Program-made: the position numbers and the translations under genes
The notes under the pieces: model-generated
What the model saw: the letters and a program-made list of their open reading frames with translations, nothing else
What the model was told of the DNA's origin: nothing
The model's database searches: none
NCBI GenBank assembly: GCA_937919795.1
Contig: CALFOA010000044.1
Span: forward strand, 1 to 9,285
Reading direction: 5' to 3'
From: an uncultured Neisseria sp.
GTDB taxonomy: Bacteria; Pseudomonadota; Gammaproteobacteria; Burkholderiales; Neisseriaceae
DNA: 9,285 nt
Part shown: one piece after another, positions 1 through 4,981 of the stretch
Layout of the letters: every line of letters begins with the position of its first letter
How positions within the stretch are numbered: the first letter of the stretch is position 1

Positions 1-2
1 AT

Positions 3-379
3 GACGCCTGCGGCGTCGCCTTCGTGGCACGCCTCGACGGGGTGCCGACCCACGACATCGTGTCGAAGGGCCTCGAGGCCCTTCGCAACCTTGACCATCG
101 CGGCGCCACCGGCGCGGATGAGGCGGCCGGCGACGGCGCGGGCATCCTGATCCAGGTCCCCCACAAGTTCCTCCGCGACGTCGCGGGGGTCAAGCTCCCC
201 GACCTCGGCGAGTACGCCGTCGGCATGGCGTTCATGCCCGTCGACGAGGCCGAGCGCGCCGAGGCGCGCAGCCGGATCGAGGCCATCGCCGAGGAGGTCG
301 AGCTGGACGTGCTCGGCTGGCGGGACATCCCCGTCGAGACCGGCACGCTGTCGCCCATCTCGATCGGCGCCATGCCGCG
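3..379 (+). pseudogene. gltB: Fragment of glutamate synthase (GOGAT) large subunit, N-terminal glutaminase domain, actinobacterial type
   Basis: The frame reads [13 protein letters not shown] followed by [21 protein letters not shown] and [11 protein letters not shown], which is the class II glutamine amidotransferase domain at the start of the GOGAT alpha subunit. The enzyme takes ammonia from glutamine and gives it to 2-oxoglutarate. The catalytic N-terminal cysteine of the mature protein is the Cys coded at 9-11, so only a few leader residues lie off the window edge. About 125 of roughly 1,500 residues are present. After GAMPRF (about 361-379) the similarity stops and the frame reaches a stop at 402-404 inside sequence that encodes a transporter on the other strand. 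Base composition is far more GC-rich than everything to the right, and codons end almost always in G or C, as in high-GC actinobacteria. I regard it as foreign to the Neisseria sequence and joined to it by an artefact. The family call is strong; the source is inferred. Confidence 0.85.
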
Positions 380-682
380 CTTTACCAGCCAGTCGGTGAC
401 GTAACCGTTGGTCAGCATCCCGGCGGCGCCAAACAGGGAGGGGATCGCGGCCATCATGCCGGTACTTTTCAAATCGAGATTGTAAGAGGTTTGCAGATAG
501 CCAGGCAGCCAGGCAAGGTAGAGCCAGGCGGTGTAGTTGATACCGCTAAAGCCAAGCATCATGCCCCACATGGTTCGGTTACGAAACAGGCTGCGCCATT
601 CTGCGAAACTCAGCGGATCGCGACGAACGTTGACACTGCCGGCATTCAGATAGGCCTGTTCCAGGCTGCGGCGCTGATGGAA
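362..682 (-). pseudogene. Internal fragment of an MFS transporter (anion:cation symporter-like family)
   Basis: Read on the minus strand, this stretch gives [15 protein letters not shown], then [31 protein letters not shown] and finally [21 protein letters not shown]. This is the pattern of the central loop plus the seventh and eighth transmembrane helices of sugar-acid and anion:cation symporter MFS proteins: a basic-aromatic [12 protein letters not shown] entry into a helix, then GYLQ, then a G-x(4)-DWLVKRG loop. About 107 of some 430 residues are present, with neither start nor stop. It is in the same reading frame as the TrpB fragment on its right and runs, still open, into antisense gltB on its left. 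The shared stretch around 362-382 reads well both as GltB (IGAMPRF) and, reversed, as transporter (KRGMAPI), so the junction lies there. The style resembles gammaproteobacterial transporters, but the substrate and source cannot be told. Confidence 0.75.
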
Positions 683-1831
683 ATTCACCAGCAAACGCTT
701 GCCGCTGCCCAACTCGGAGGCGCGGCGCAAAGCGTAGGCGATGGCGTGTGAAGATTCCAGCGCGGGAATGATGCCTTCTTCGCGCGATAAGGCCATAAAA
801 GCATCCAAGCACTCGGCGTCGCTGGCGGATTCGTAGCGGCCGCGGCCGAGGTCTTTCAAATGGCAGTGTTGCGGGCCGACGCCGGGGTAGTCCAAACCGG
901 AAGCAATCGAATGCACTGCCGCGGGGGTACCGTCGGCTTCTTGCAGATAATAGCAGTTGAAGCCGTGCAGATTGCCGAATTTACCCAAGGTCATGGTGGC
1001 GGCGTGGCGACCGGGTTTGTCTAAGCCTTCGCCGGCCGGTTCTACGCCTACCAGTTCAACCTCTTTGTCATCAATAAAGGCATTAAACAAGCCCAGCGCA
1101 TTCGAGCCGCCGCCCACGCAGGCGATGACTTCGTCGGGCAGGCCGCCGTATTGCTGTTGAAACTGCTCGCGCGCCTCATGACCGACGATGGATTGGAAAT
1201 AAGCCACCATTTCGGGATAGGGCGCAGGGCCGACCACCGAGCCGATGGCAAACATACTGTCGCCCAGTTGACCCATATACGATTCAAACGCGCTGTCCAC
1301 CGCCTCTTTCAGTGTGCCCGCACCGGCCGACACCGGCATGATTTTCGCGCCCAAAATCTTCATGCGCGATACATTCGGATGCTCTTTGGCAATATCGACC
1401 ACGCCCATGTGGATTTCGCATTCCAAGCCCAATAAGGCCGAAGCGGTGGCTAAGGCCACGCCGTGCTGCCCCGCGCCGGTTTCGGCAATCACTTTTTTCT
1501 TGCCCAGTTTTTTTGCCAGCAGCACTTCGCCGATGCAGTGGTTGATTTTGTGCGCACCGGTGTGGTTCAAATCTTCGCGTTTCAGATAAATTTCCGCGCC
1601 GCGTTTCGACAAGGTGCGCGCATGATAAATCGGGCTGGGACGGCCGACATAAGTGGCTTGCAGGCGTTTCATTTCGGCGATGAAATCGGCATCTTTAATA
1701 ATATTGTGAAAACCGGCTTCGATTTCCGCCAGCGCTTTGGCTAATTCCGGATGGCCGATGCGGCCGCCGTGTTTGCCGAATAAACCTTCGGTATCGGGTA
1801 AGACTAAGGCGTTTAATTGTTCTTGCACCAT
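683..1831 (-). CDS. trpB: Tryptophan synthase beta chain-type enzyme, 3'-truncated at a junction
   Basis: This is a PLP-dependent enzyme that in the TrpAB complex joins indole and serine to make tryptophan. From ATG at 1831 there are 383 residues. Seen in order: HGGRIG (21-26), [10 protein letters not shown] (61-70), [15 protein letters not shown] with the PLP Schiff-base lysine at 95, ETGAGQHG with the catalytic glutamate at 117, the phosphate-binding loop GGGSNA (240-245), [12 protein letters not shown] (311-322) and [13 protein letters not shown] (351-363). It then reaches LLVN, where the family continues with the SGRGDKD loop that contacts the PLP ring. That loop and the last ~20 residues are replaced by transporter sequence, and no stop codon occurs before the window edge. 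Some motifs ([25 protein letters not shown]) differ from the usual Neisseria and E. coli TrpB, so it may be a separate TrpB lineage. No trpA is beside it; a divergent dgkA lies upstream. The ribosome-binding site is weak (AAAGAGAAAC). Confidence 0.9.
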
Positions 1832-1875
1832 GTTGTTTCTCTTTATATGAACAGAATGAACGAAACCGTTATTTT

Positions 1876-1887
1876 TTCAGACAGGCA
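1876..1887 (-). repeat. DNA uptake sequence, TG-wadDUS (exact 12-mer)
   Basis: TTCAGACAGGCA on the + strand is the reverse complement of TGCCTGTCTGAA. It lies in the 170-bp divergent region between trpB and dgkA and is not part of a hairpin. Such sequences mark self DNA for natural transformation through ComP on type IV pili. Confidence 0.9.
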
Positions 1888-2001
1888 TTCAAATAACAAG
1901 CTATTTTTTATCGGTTGTTGATAGTGGTGCTTGCTTTCGCCCAGCGAAGCGTTTAGCATTCCGCACAACTATTTTAAGCTATTCATTGGAAGCATTCATC
2001 A

Positions 2002-2421
2002 ATGCACAATCATAAACCCGATAACGGGCAATCCTACGCCGAACAGATTAAAGGCAAAACCGGCCTGCAACGCATCATCAATGCCTGCGGCTATTCGATC
2101 GACGGCTTCAAAGCCGCGATGACCGAACAAGGCTTCCGACAACTGGTGTATCTCAACAGCGTGCTGTTGGTGTTGTGTTTTGTGTTCCCGTTCGGCCCGG
2201 CCACCCGCATGATGTTGATTATGGCCTCGTTTATCACGCTGATTGTCGAATTGTTCAATACCGGCGTAGAAGCGGCGGTAGACCATACTTCGCTGGAAAA
2301 ACACGAACTGGCCAAACGCGCCAAAGATGTGTGTTCCGCCGCACAAACCGTGGCCTTAACGCTGCTCGCAATTTTGTGGCTGATGGCGCTGTGGCGCGAC
2401 TACGGCTTGAATATTTTTTGA
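2002..2421 (+). CDS. dgkA: Diacylglycerol kinase (prokaryotic DgkA family)
   Basis: This small inner-membrane enzyme phosphorylates diacylglycerol to phosphatidic acid and recycles the diacylglycerol left by membrane-derived glucan or lipid A modification. It has 139 residues, slightly longer than the ~120 of E. coli because of a hydrophilic N-terminal extension. Three hydrophobic segments are visible at about 48-64, 68-90 and 114-131. The family signature is intact: VELFNTGVEAAVD (82-94) with Glu83, Asn86 and Glu90, and then HELAKRAKDVCSAA (101-114) with Lys108 and Asp109, matching the E. coli active-site set around E69, N72, E76, K94 and D95. The chosen ATG is preceded by GGAAG nine bases upstream. 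The copper chaperone gene follows after 35 bp on the same strand, so the two are probably co-transcribed although their functions are not obviously linked. Confidence 0.95.
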   Translation: MHNHKPDNGQSYAEQIKGKTGLQRIINACGYSIDGFKAAMTEQGFRQLVYLNSVLLVLCFVFPFGPATRMMLIMASFITLIVELFNTGVEAAVDHTSLEKHELAKRAKDVCSAAQTVALTLLAILWLMALWRDYGLNIF

Positions 2422-2456
2422 TCAACTGGCTGCATCGACAGCTAAAGGAGAAAATA

Positions 2457-2927
2457 ATGAAGAAAATACTGTGGACTGCATTGGCACTGTGCATGGCGCA
2501 AGGTGCTTGGGCGGCGGATATTAACGTTGAACAGCCGTGGGCGCGCCCGACACTGGAAGGCATGAGCATGGGTGGTGCGTTTATGCTGTTGAAAAACGAT
2601 AGCGCCAAAAATGATGCGCTAATCGGCGGCGAAAGCCCGGTGGCGGCCAAAATTGAAATCCATACCCATGTGCGCGAAGGCGATGTGATGAAAATGCGCG
2701 AAGTGCCCGGCGGTATTCCGTTGCCTGCCAAACAACAAGTGGCCTTGCAGCCCGGCGCTTATCACGTGATGCTGATGGGTTTGAAAAAGCCGTTGAAAGT
2801 GGGCGAACAGTTCCCGCTAACCTTAAAATTCAAACACGCCAAACCGCAAACGGTGCAGGTGAAAGTGGAAAACATGCAGGGCGCGGCGATGGATCACGGA
2901 ACGCATGAGATGAAACATCATCATTAA
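2457..2927 (+). CDS. Periplasmic PCu(A)C-type copper chaperone
   Basis: This is a secreted copper carrier of the PCu(A)C family, which binds Cu(I) in the periplasm and helps deliver it to the CuA centre of cytochrome oxidase. The 156-residue precursor begins with a clear signal peptide (MKKILWTALALCMAQGAWA), cleaved near residue 19. The family motif H-x10-M-x(21-24)-H-x-M is present as His69, Met80, His103 and Met105, with 22 residues in the middle spacer. The optional second-position Met of the motif is a His here (HTH, 69-71). The C-terminus ends in a His/Met-rich tail (MDHGTHEMKHHH, 145-156) that probably adds metal ligands. A strong ribosome-binding site, AAGGAG, lies six bases before the ATG. 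In the same frame the open reading extends upstream to 2175 within dgkA, but the signal peptide and the ribosome-binding site fix the start here. It is second in a pair with dgkA. Confidence 0.93.
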   Translation: MKKILWTALALCMAQGAWAADINVEQPWARPTLEGMSMGGAFMLLKNDSAKNDALIGGESPVAAKIEIHTHVREGDVMKMREVPGGIPLPAKQQVALQPGAYHVMLMGLKKPLKVGEQFPLTLKFKHAKPQTVQVKVENMQGAAMDHGTHEMKHHH

Positions 2928-2954
2928 TAAGATGTAAAAACAGAGCAGATAGAA

Positions 2955-2966
2955 TGCCTGTCTGAA
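2955..2966 (+). repeat. DNA uptake sequence, TG-wadDUS (exact 12-mer)
   Basis: TGCCTGTCTGAA sits directly before the terminator hairpin downstream of the copper chaperone gene. It is a single copy and does not form the stem itself; its last two bases begin the A-tract side of the hairpin. Confidence 0.92.
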
Positions 2967-2996
2967 AGCCGTCGGTATTTCGCCCCCGGCTTTTTT
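2965..2996 (+). terminator. Rho-independent terminator of the dgkA-copper chaperone pair
   Basis: AAAGCCG (2965-2971) pairs with CGGCTTT (2987-2993) across a 15-base loop, and a run of six T follows the stem core. It lies 37 bases after the stop codon of the copper chaperone gene. Confidence 0.75.
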
Positions 2997-3084
2997 ACTG
3001 TTTATTTACATCACTTTCGCTTGTATTTGTCTGTCGGCAATACTATTTAATCAGCATTTAAGTCATCAGGCTGTTACAAAAAAC

Positions 3085-3621
3085 ATGAACCGAAAACGCA
3101 TTTCTTTCCGTCATCAATTACCCAAGCAAGAGCAGATTTTTGCCTCGCGTTGGACAAAACCGTTTGCCCCGTGGTTCGACCGCCACTATTTTTGGACGGT
3201 AAACCGGCGGCAGGCGGCTTTATCGGTGGCGGTCGGCATGTTTTGCGGCTTGATGCCGGGGCCTACCCAAATGTTGAGCGCCTTGCTGGTGGCCTATTTT
3301 TTGCGCACCAATCTGCCCATCGCCATTATTACCACGCTTTACAGCAATCCGATTACCTATATGCCGCTTTATTATCTGGCCTATCGCATCGGCGCTTCGC
3401 TGATGGGCATTGATGCTGCCGCTACCTTAAGCCTGCCAGCTTGGGAAGGTGCTAACTTTCTTGGCCGCGCGTGGGAATGGTTGTTGGGTGCGGGCAAACC
3501 GCTATTAATTGGTGTTCCTATACTAGGTATTATCTTAGCCGTGATTGCTTATTTTGCCGTATTGTGGATTTGGCGCAGTTACACTGTTTTTCATTGGAAC
3601 AAGCGGCGGCAAAATGGCTAA
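3085..3621 (+). CDS. DUF2062 family inner-membrane protein
   Basis: This is a 178-residue protein of the uncharacterised DUF2062 family. A basic N-terminus with two tryptophans (22, 30) is followed by the family core: RRQAALSVAVGMFCGLMPGPTQ (41-62), then a hydrophobic stretch, then LYSNPITYMPLYYLAYRIG (85-103). A third hydrophobic segment (about 140-163) is followed by a basic C-terminal tail. The glycine/proline-containing helices GLMPGPTQ and SNPIT-MP are the diagnostic parts; the family is membrane-embedded and of unknown biochemical role. No good ribosome-binding site is visible before the ATG. The stop codon overlaps the start of the next gene in ATGGCTAA, so the two are translationally coupled and may act on the same envelope process. 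That functional link is inference. Confidence 0.85.
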   Translation: MNRKRISFRHQLPKQEQIFASRWTKPFAPWFDRHYFWTVNRRQAALSVAVGMFCGLMPGPTQMLSALLVAYFLRTNLPIAIITTLYSNPITYMPLYYLAYRIGASLMGIDAAATLSLPAWEGANFLGRAWEWLLGAGKPLLIGVPILGIILAVIAYFAVLWIWRSYTVFHWNKRRQNG

Positions 3622-4171
3622 GCGCTGGCGGCGGCTCACCGAAAAAGAAATCGCCTGCGCCCACCAAGTGTTCGGCGAAGCGATAGATTACTCGCGGGTA
3701 AAAATCTATCGAGGCATCCCCTTGCTGCCCCGCTTGAAAGTTGCCGTTGCGCCCAACGGGCATATCTATTTCCCGCGCGATTTGTGCCCGCCCGATTTCA
3801 CCGAAGCCGAGCCGCATTTTCAGGTGTGGCTGATACACGAGTTGACCCATGTTTGGCAGTCACAACACGGCTTCCGCCCTTGGCTCGGTGGTTTGTTGCT
3901 GGCTTTACGTGGCGGCTATTACCGCAAACGCTGCTATCACTACCCTGCCGTTGCAGAAGGTCGCCTGCCGGATTTTGGCGCGTTGAATATGGAGCAACAG
4001 GCCGAGGTGGTGGCACATTATTTTGCCGGGCAATGTTTACGATGGCAGCATTATTATTGTCATTTAAACCATTATGAGGCCTGTCTGAAAGATTTTTTGC
4101 AACAGCCGAAAGATAAAAGTTTATTACCCGCTTATTGGCAAAAGCGAAAAGCAGATGAGATAGAATGCTAG
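3614..4171 (+). CDS. Putative zinc metallopeptidase ('vgr-related', DUF4157-like HExxH protein)
   Basis: This 185-residue protein has a gluzincin-like active site. HELTH at 75-79 supplies two zinc ligands and the catalytic Glu76, and MEQQAEVVAHYF (126-137) offers Glu127 or Glu131 as the third ligand. The N-terminal IDYSRVKIYRG (24-34) and HIYFPRDL (50-57) resemble the start of the DUF4157-like domain found in proteins often annotated 'Rhs element vgr-related'. No signal peptide is seen; a mildly hydrophobic GGLLLALRGG (92-101) is too short for a membrane segment. The start overlaps the DUF2062 stop by 8 bp. A longer open frame from 3545 exists, but it would lie inside the upstream gene. Its substrate is unknown, and the link to Rhs or type VI secretion is only by name: no Rhs or T6SS gene is nearby. 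Confidence 0.75.
   Translation: MAKRWRRLTEKEIACAHQVFGEAIDYSRVKIYRGIPLLPRLKVAVAPNGHIYFPRDLCPPDFTEAEPHFQVWLIHELTHVWQSQHGFRPWLGGLLLALRGGYYRKRCYHYPAVAEGRLPDFGALNMEQQAEVVAHYFAGQCLRWQHYYCHLNHYEACLKDFLQQPKDKSLLPAYWQKRKADEIEC
4078..4089 (+). repeat. DNA uptake sequence variant (11 of 12 bases)
   Basis: GGCCTGTCTGAA differs from TG-wadDUS only in its first base and lies inside the 3' part of the metallopeptidase gene, coding for ACLK. It is the only copy in the window within a coding region. Confidence 0.6.
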
Positions 4172-4252
4172 GCTTTCCGATTATTTTGGATAAAAATACA
4201 ATGTAAATCCAATCAATTATTCTAAAATGGTTAGATAAGGTGGTTGGAGTGG

Positions 4253-4280
4253 TTGACACTTTTTACCAAGTGTTTATAAT
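4253..4280 (+). promoter_or_regulatory. Sigma-70 promoter of the tRNA-Thr gene
   Basis: Perfect -35 (TTGACA, 4253-4258) and perfect -10 (TATAAT, 4275-4280) hexamers are separated by 16 bp. Transcription should start near 4287, about seven bases before the mature tRNA. A fully consensus pair suits a highly transcribed stable RNA. Confidence 0.88.
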
Positions 4281-4293
4281 TTCGTTTTCTTTA

Positions 4294-4369
4294 GCCGGTA
4301 TAGCTCAGTTGGTAGAGCAGCTGACTTGTAATCAGAAGGTCCCGAGTTCGACTCTTGGTGCCGGCACCA
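4294..4369 (+). tRNA. thrT: tRNA-Thr (anticodon UGU)
   Basis: A complete 76-nt tRNA with encoded CCA (4367-4369). The acceptor stem GCCGGTA pairs with TGCCGGC (4359-4365, one G-U pair), and the discriminator is A4366. The D-arm contains AGCTCAGTTGGTAGAGC. The anticodon loop CTTGTAA (4325-4331) places TGT at 4327-4329, reading ACA threonine codons. The T-loop is TTCGACT. The outermost anticodon-stem pair (27-43) is G-A and thus unpaired, while the rest of the stem (CTGA/TCAG) is intact. The gene is transcribed alone from its own promoter and ends at a strong terminator, unlike the tRNA-Thr/Tyr/Gly/tufB clusters of many proteobacteria; nothing but non-coding sequence follows it here. The symbol is generic. 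Confidence 0.96.
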
Positions 4370-4373
4370 AATG

Positions 4374-4414
4374 AAAAAAATAAGCCCAGTCTTTATGACT
4401 GGGCTTATTTTTTT
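4374..4414 (+). terminator. Strong rho-independent terminator of the tRNA-Thr gene
   Basis: TAAGCCCAGTC (4381-4391) and GACTGGGCTTA (4397-4407) form a perfect stem with a five-base loop, flanked by seven A on the left and eight T on the right that extend the pairing. The symmetry means it could also stop transcription from the other side. Confidence 0.93.
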
Positions 4415-4461
4415 TCATTCTAGAGGTAGTGTTAAATGTTGAATCGCAATGGATTATGATA

Positions 4462-4480
4462 AGAAAATAATATCGTTTTG
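4462..4480 (+). repeat. Direct repeat copy 1 (AGAAAATAATATCGTTTTG)
   Basis: Matches the 19 bases at 4581-4599 at 17 positions. The copies are 119 bp apart in the non-coding stretch upstream of the HMA-like gene. Confidence 0.5.
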
Positions 4481-4580
4481 TTAAAATCATTAGTTTTATT
4501 GCGTGAAAGTTACAGTGTGGATTTATATTTGACGTAAATTATTTCTGAGGTTGGACAAAGCAAGGCGATGCAGGCAAAAT

Positions 4581-4599
4581 AGAAAACAATATCGTTATG
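4581..4599 (+). repeat. Direct repeat copy 2 (AGAAAACAATATCGTTATG)
   Basis: Second copy of the repeat at 4462-4480, with two mismatches. It lies immediately left of the dyad at 4603-4621. Confidence 0.5.
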
Positions 4600-4602
4600 G
4601 AT

Positions 4603-4621
4603 TTTAATCAAAGTGATTAAA
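4603..4621. promoter_or_regulatory. Perfect 8-bp dyad, possible operator
   Basis: TTTAATCA (4603-4610) and TGATTAAA (4614-4621) are exact inverted copies separated by three bases, 72 bp before the ATG of the HMA-like gene. The short loop and AT-rich arms suit a dimeric regulator's binding site better than a terminator, since no T-run follows. No specific regulator is recognised. Confidence 0.4.
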
Positions 4622-4692
4622 GTCAGCTGCAGGAGAGAGCTGGCACCCAACGCATATACGGATTACTTATTTACTGAAGAAAGGAAAAAAAT

Positions 4693-4896
4693 ATGCCGCA
4701 GTGGAAACTAGATGTAACGGGTATGGCAAGCAGAGATGATGCCAAAAAAATAATCGCCCGCGGTGAAGAAGTCGCAGGTGTTCACATGGTGAATGCTAAT
4801 CACGAAACGGGTATTGTGGTTGTTACCTATGCTGATGAGAGTTTTGATCAAGCCGCATTTAGTGCGGCTGTAACCGAATTGGGATTTAACAGCTAA
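4693..4896 (+). CDS. Small heavy-metal-associated (HMA) fold protein lacking the CxxC metal site
   Basis: A 67-residue protein with the beta-alpha-beta-beta-alpha-beta pattern of the copper-chaperone-like HMA domain: WKLDVTGM (4-11), a helix from about 13 to 25, GVHMVNANHETGIVVVTY (29-46), then FDQAAFSAAVTELGF (51-65). In canonical members GM is followed by TCxxC; here it reads GMASRDDA, so both metal-binding cysteines are absent and the protein contains no cysteine at all. It therefore probably does not carry copper in the usual way and may bind a partner or another ligand. Start: AAGGA seven bases before the ATG. It is a single gene, convergent with guaA, sharing a terminator made of uptake sequences. 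The fold assignment rests on pattern and length only; the function is unknown. Confidence 0.75.
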   Translation: MPQWKLDVTGMASRDDAKKIIARGEEVAGVHMVNANHETGIVVVTYADESFDQAAFSAAVTELGFNS

Positions 4897-4935
4897 TCCA
4901 TTGCTTGAAATAACGGAAGAGCTTAAACAACAAAA

Positions 4936-4947
4936 TGCCTGTCTGAA
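4936..4947 (+). repeat. DNA uptake sequence, TG-wadDUS (exact, left arm of terminator)
   Basis: TGCCTGTCTGAA, exact 12-mer, forming the left stem of the terminator at 4932-4968. Confidence 0.92.
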
Positions 4948-4952
4948 AATTT

Positions 4953-4964
4953 TTCAGACAGGCA
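4953..4964 (-). repeat. DNA uptake sequence, TG-wadDUS (exact, right arm of terminator)
   Basis: TTCAGACAGGCA on the + strand, the inverted partner of the copy at 4936-4947. Confidence 0.92.
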
Positions 4965-4981
4965 TTTTACATTGGTAATTC

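Larger units (their letters stand above)
4415..4692. other. AT-rich non-coding stretch before the HMA-like gene
   Basis: No open frame with a recognisable product is seen on either strand. It contains an imperfect direct repeat (4462-4480 and 4581-4599), an 8-bp perfect dyad (4603-4621), a small CAGCT/AGCTG hairpin (4624-4642) and, at its right end, the AAGGA ribosome-binding site (4681-4685) of the next gene. I see no consensus promoter that I would defend. The repeats make a regulatory role for the downstream gene likely. Confidence 0.5.
4932..4968. terminator. Bidirectional terminator built from two inverted uptake sequences
   Basis: AAAATGCCTGTCTGAAAA (4932-4949) and its exact reverse complement (4951-4968) form an 18-bp inverted repeat with a minimal spacer; each arm carries a full TG-wadDUS (4936-4947 on +, 4953-4964 on -). 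It lies between the 3' ends of the HMA-like gene and guaA and should stop transcription from both, the usual use of paired uptake sequences in Neisseria. Confidence 0.92.

Noticed and set aside
1151..1744. Several + strand frames of 90-94 codons
   Set aside because: All are antisense to the trpB gene, which has continuous family similarity on the minus strand.
1832..2001. Search for a promoter in the trpB-dgkA divergent region
   Set aside because: No hexamer pair with acceptable spacing that I would defend; only the uptake sequence at 1876-1887 stands out.
2255..2731. Minus-strand frame of 158 codons
   Set aside because: It is antisense to dgkA and the copper chaperone gene, both certain; no ribosome-binding site or family similarity.
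3798..4259. Minus-strand frame of 153 codons
   Set aside because: It is antisense to the HExxH gene over most of its length, and its first codons overlap the -35 box of the tRNA-Thr promoter. No family similarity.
4621..4660. GGAGAGA-containing hairpin upstream of the HMA-like gene, considered as a glycine riboswitch
   Set aside because: Only a short GGAGAGA match is present; the conserved second half of the aptamer (a CCGAAGG-type loop) is missing, and the downstream gene is not linked to glycine.
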